From: an uncultured Saprospiraceae bacterium
Lineage (GTDB): Bacteria > Bacteroidota > Bacteroidia > Chitinophagales > Saprospiraceae
Length of the DNA stretch: 6,158 bases
Assembly (NCBI GenBank): GCA_937921525.1
Contig: CAKZUM010000527.1
Span: 1-6,158, forward strand
Direction of reading: 5' to 3'
Within the stretch, counting starts at the first letter, position 1. The number at the start of each line of letters is the position of its first letter. The translations under genes and the position numbers were made by a program. The notes below the pieces were generated by a model, which did no database searches, was not told where the DNA came from, and worked only from the letters and a program-made list of their open reading frames with translations. Positions 6,051-6,158 of this stretch are shown here, in pieces.

Positions 6051-6158
6051 TTAATTCCACGCACCACTCTTTCGCATATTTCGGCGATACTTAGCTGCAT
6101 TGGCATTGTGCTGTGCTAGTGTTTTGGCAAAGTTATGAAAGCCACTACCATCGCCTCG
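6051..6158 (-). CDS. mltG: Endolytic transglycosylase MltG-like protein, C-terminal end (partial)
   Basis: Only the last 35 codons are in the window; the gene continues beyond the right edge. The visible end reads GDGSGFHNFAKTLAQHNANA, followed by a basic tail (KYRRNMRKSGAWN). From memory, this aligns well with the C terminus of Escherichia coli MltG (YceG), which has ADGKGGHTFNTNLASHN in the same place. MltG is an inner-membrane lytic transglycosylase that cuts nascent peptidoglycan strands. The basic, arginine-rich tail agrees with my recollection of Bacteroidota homologues. Its stop is 18 bp before the start of the glycosyltransferase gene, suggesting one transcript. Identification rests on a short segment, so it is probable rather than certain. 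Confidence 0.7.
   Translation of the reverse strand, partial: RGDGSGFHNFAKTLAQHNANAAKYRRNMRKSGAWN

Overview
The window is AT-rich DNA that looks like Bacteroidota. Three things point there: a secreted DUF2911 protein, a family concentrated in that phylum; a promoter ahead of it matching the Bacteroidota pattern (TTG, then TAnnTTTG); and weak or absent Shine-Dalgarno sequences. I cannot name the genus.

Layout from left to right. (1) A 5'(3')-deoxyribonucleotidase-like HAD phosphatase (+) converges on an exported DUF2911/TPR-like protein (-). Between them is a long imperfect hairpin built from octamer repeats (TGATTGYY), which runs into the end of the phosphatase gene. (2) About 380 bp without a gene lies between the DUF2911 gene and a divergently oriented EamA/DMT transporter. 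It carries the DUF2911 promoter and four separate inverted repeats, one resembling a small mobile element. (3) Positions 2845-4906 hold a compact type II restriction-modification cassette. It has a D12-class adenine-N6 methyltransferase (-), and divergent from it a small Xre-type controller-like protein (+) whose gene overlaps that of a PD-(D/E)xK nuclease candidate (+). The methyltransferase gene overlaps the transporter tail to tail by 13 bp. (4) A GT4 glycosyltransferase (-) follows, and at the right edge is the 3' end of what looks like mltG (-), 18 bp upstream of it in the same direction.

How the parts work together: in the cassette, methylation by M should protect the sites that R would cut. 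The controller-like protein, encoded just ahead of R, probably times expression by binding a 30-nt imperfect palindrome in the M-C intergenic region. That palindrome contains the first possible ATG of the controller gene, which argues for the next in-frame ATG (3808). The nuclease is the least familiar protein here; I do not recognise its subfamily or the recognition sequence. The other genes are ordinary housekeeping or accessory genes (nucleotide salvage, envelope protein, metabolite export, surface glycan and peptidoglycan processing) and appear functionally unrelated to the cassette.
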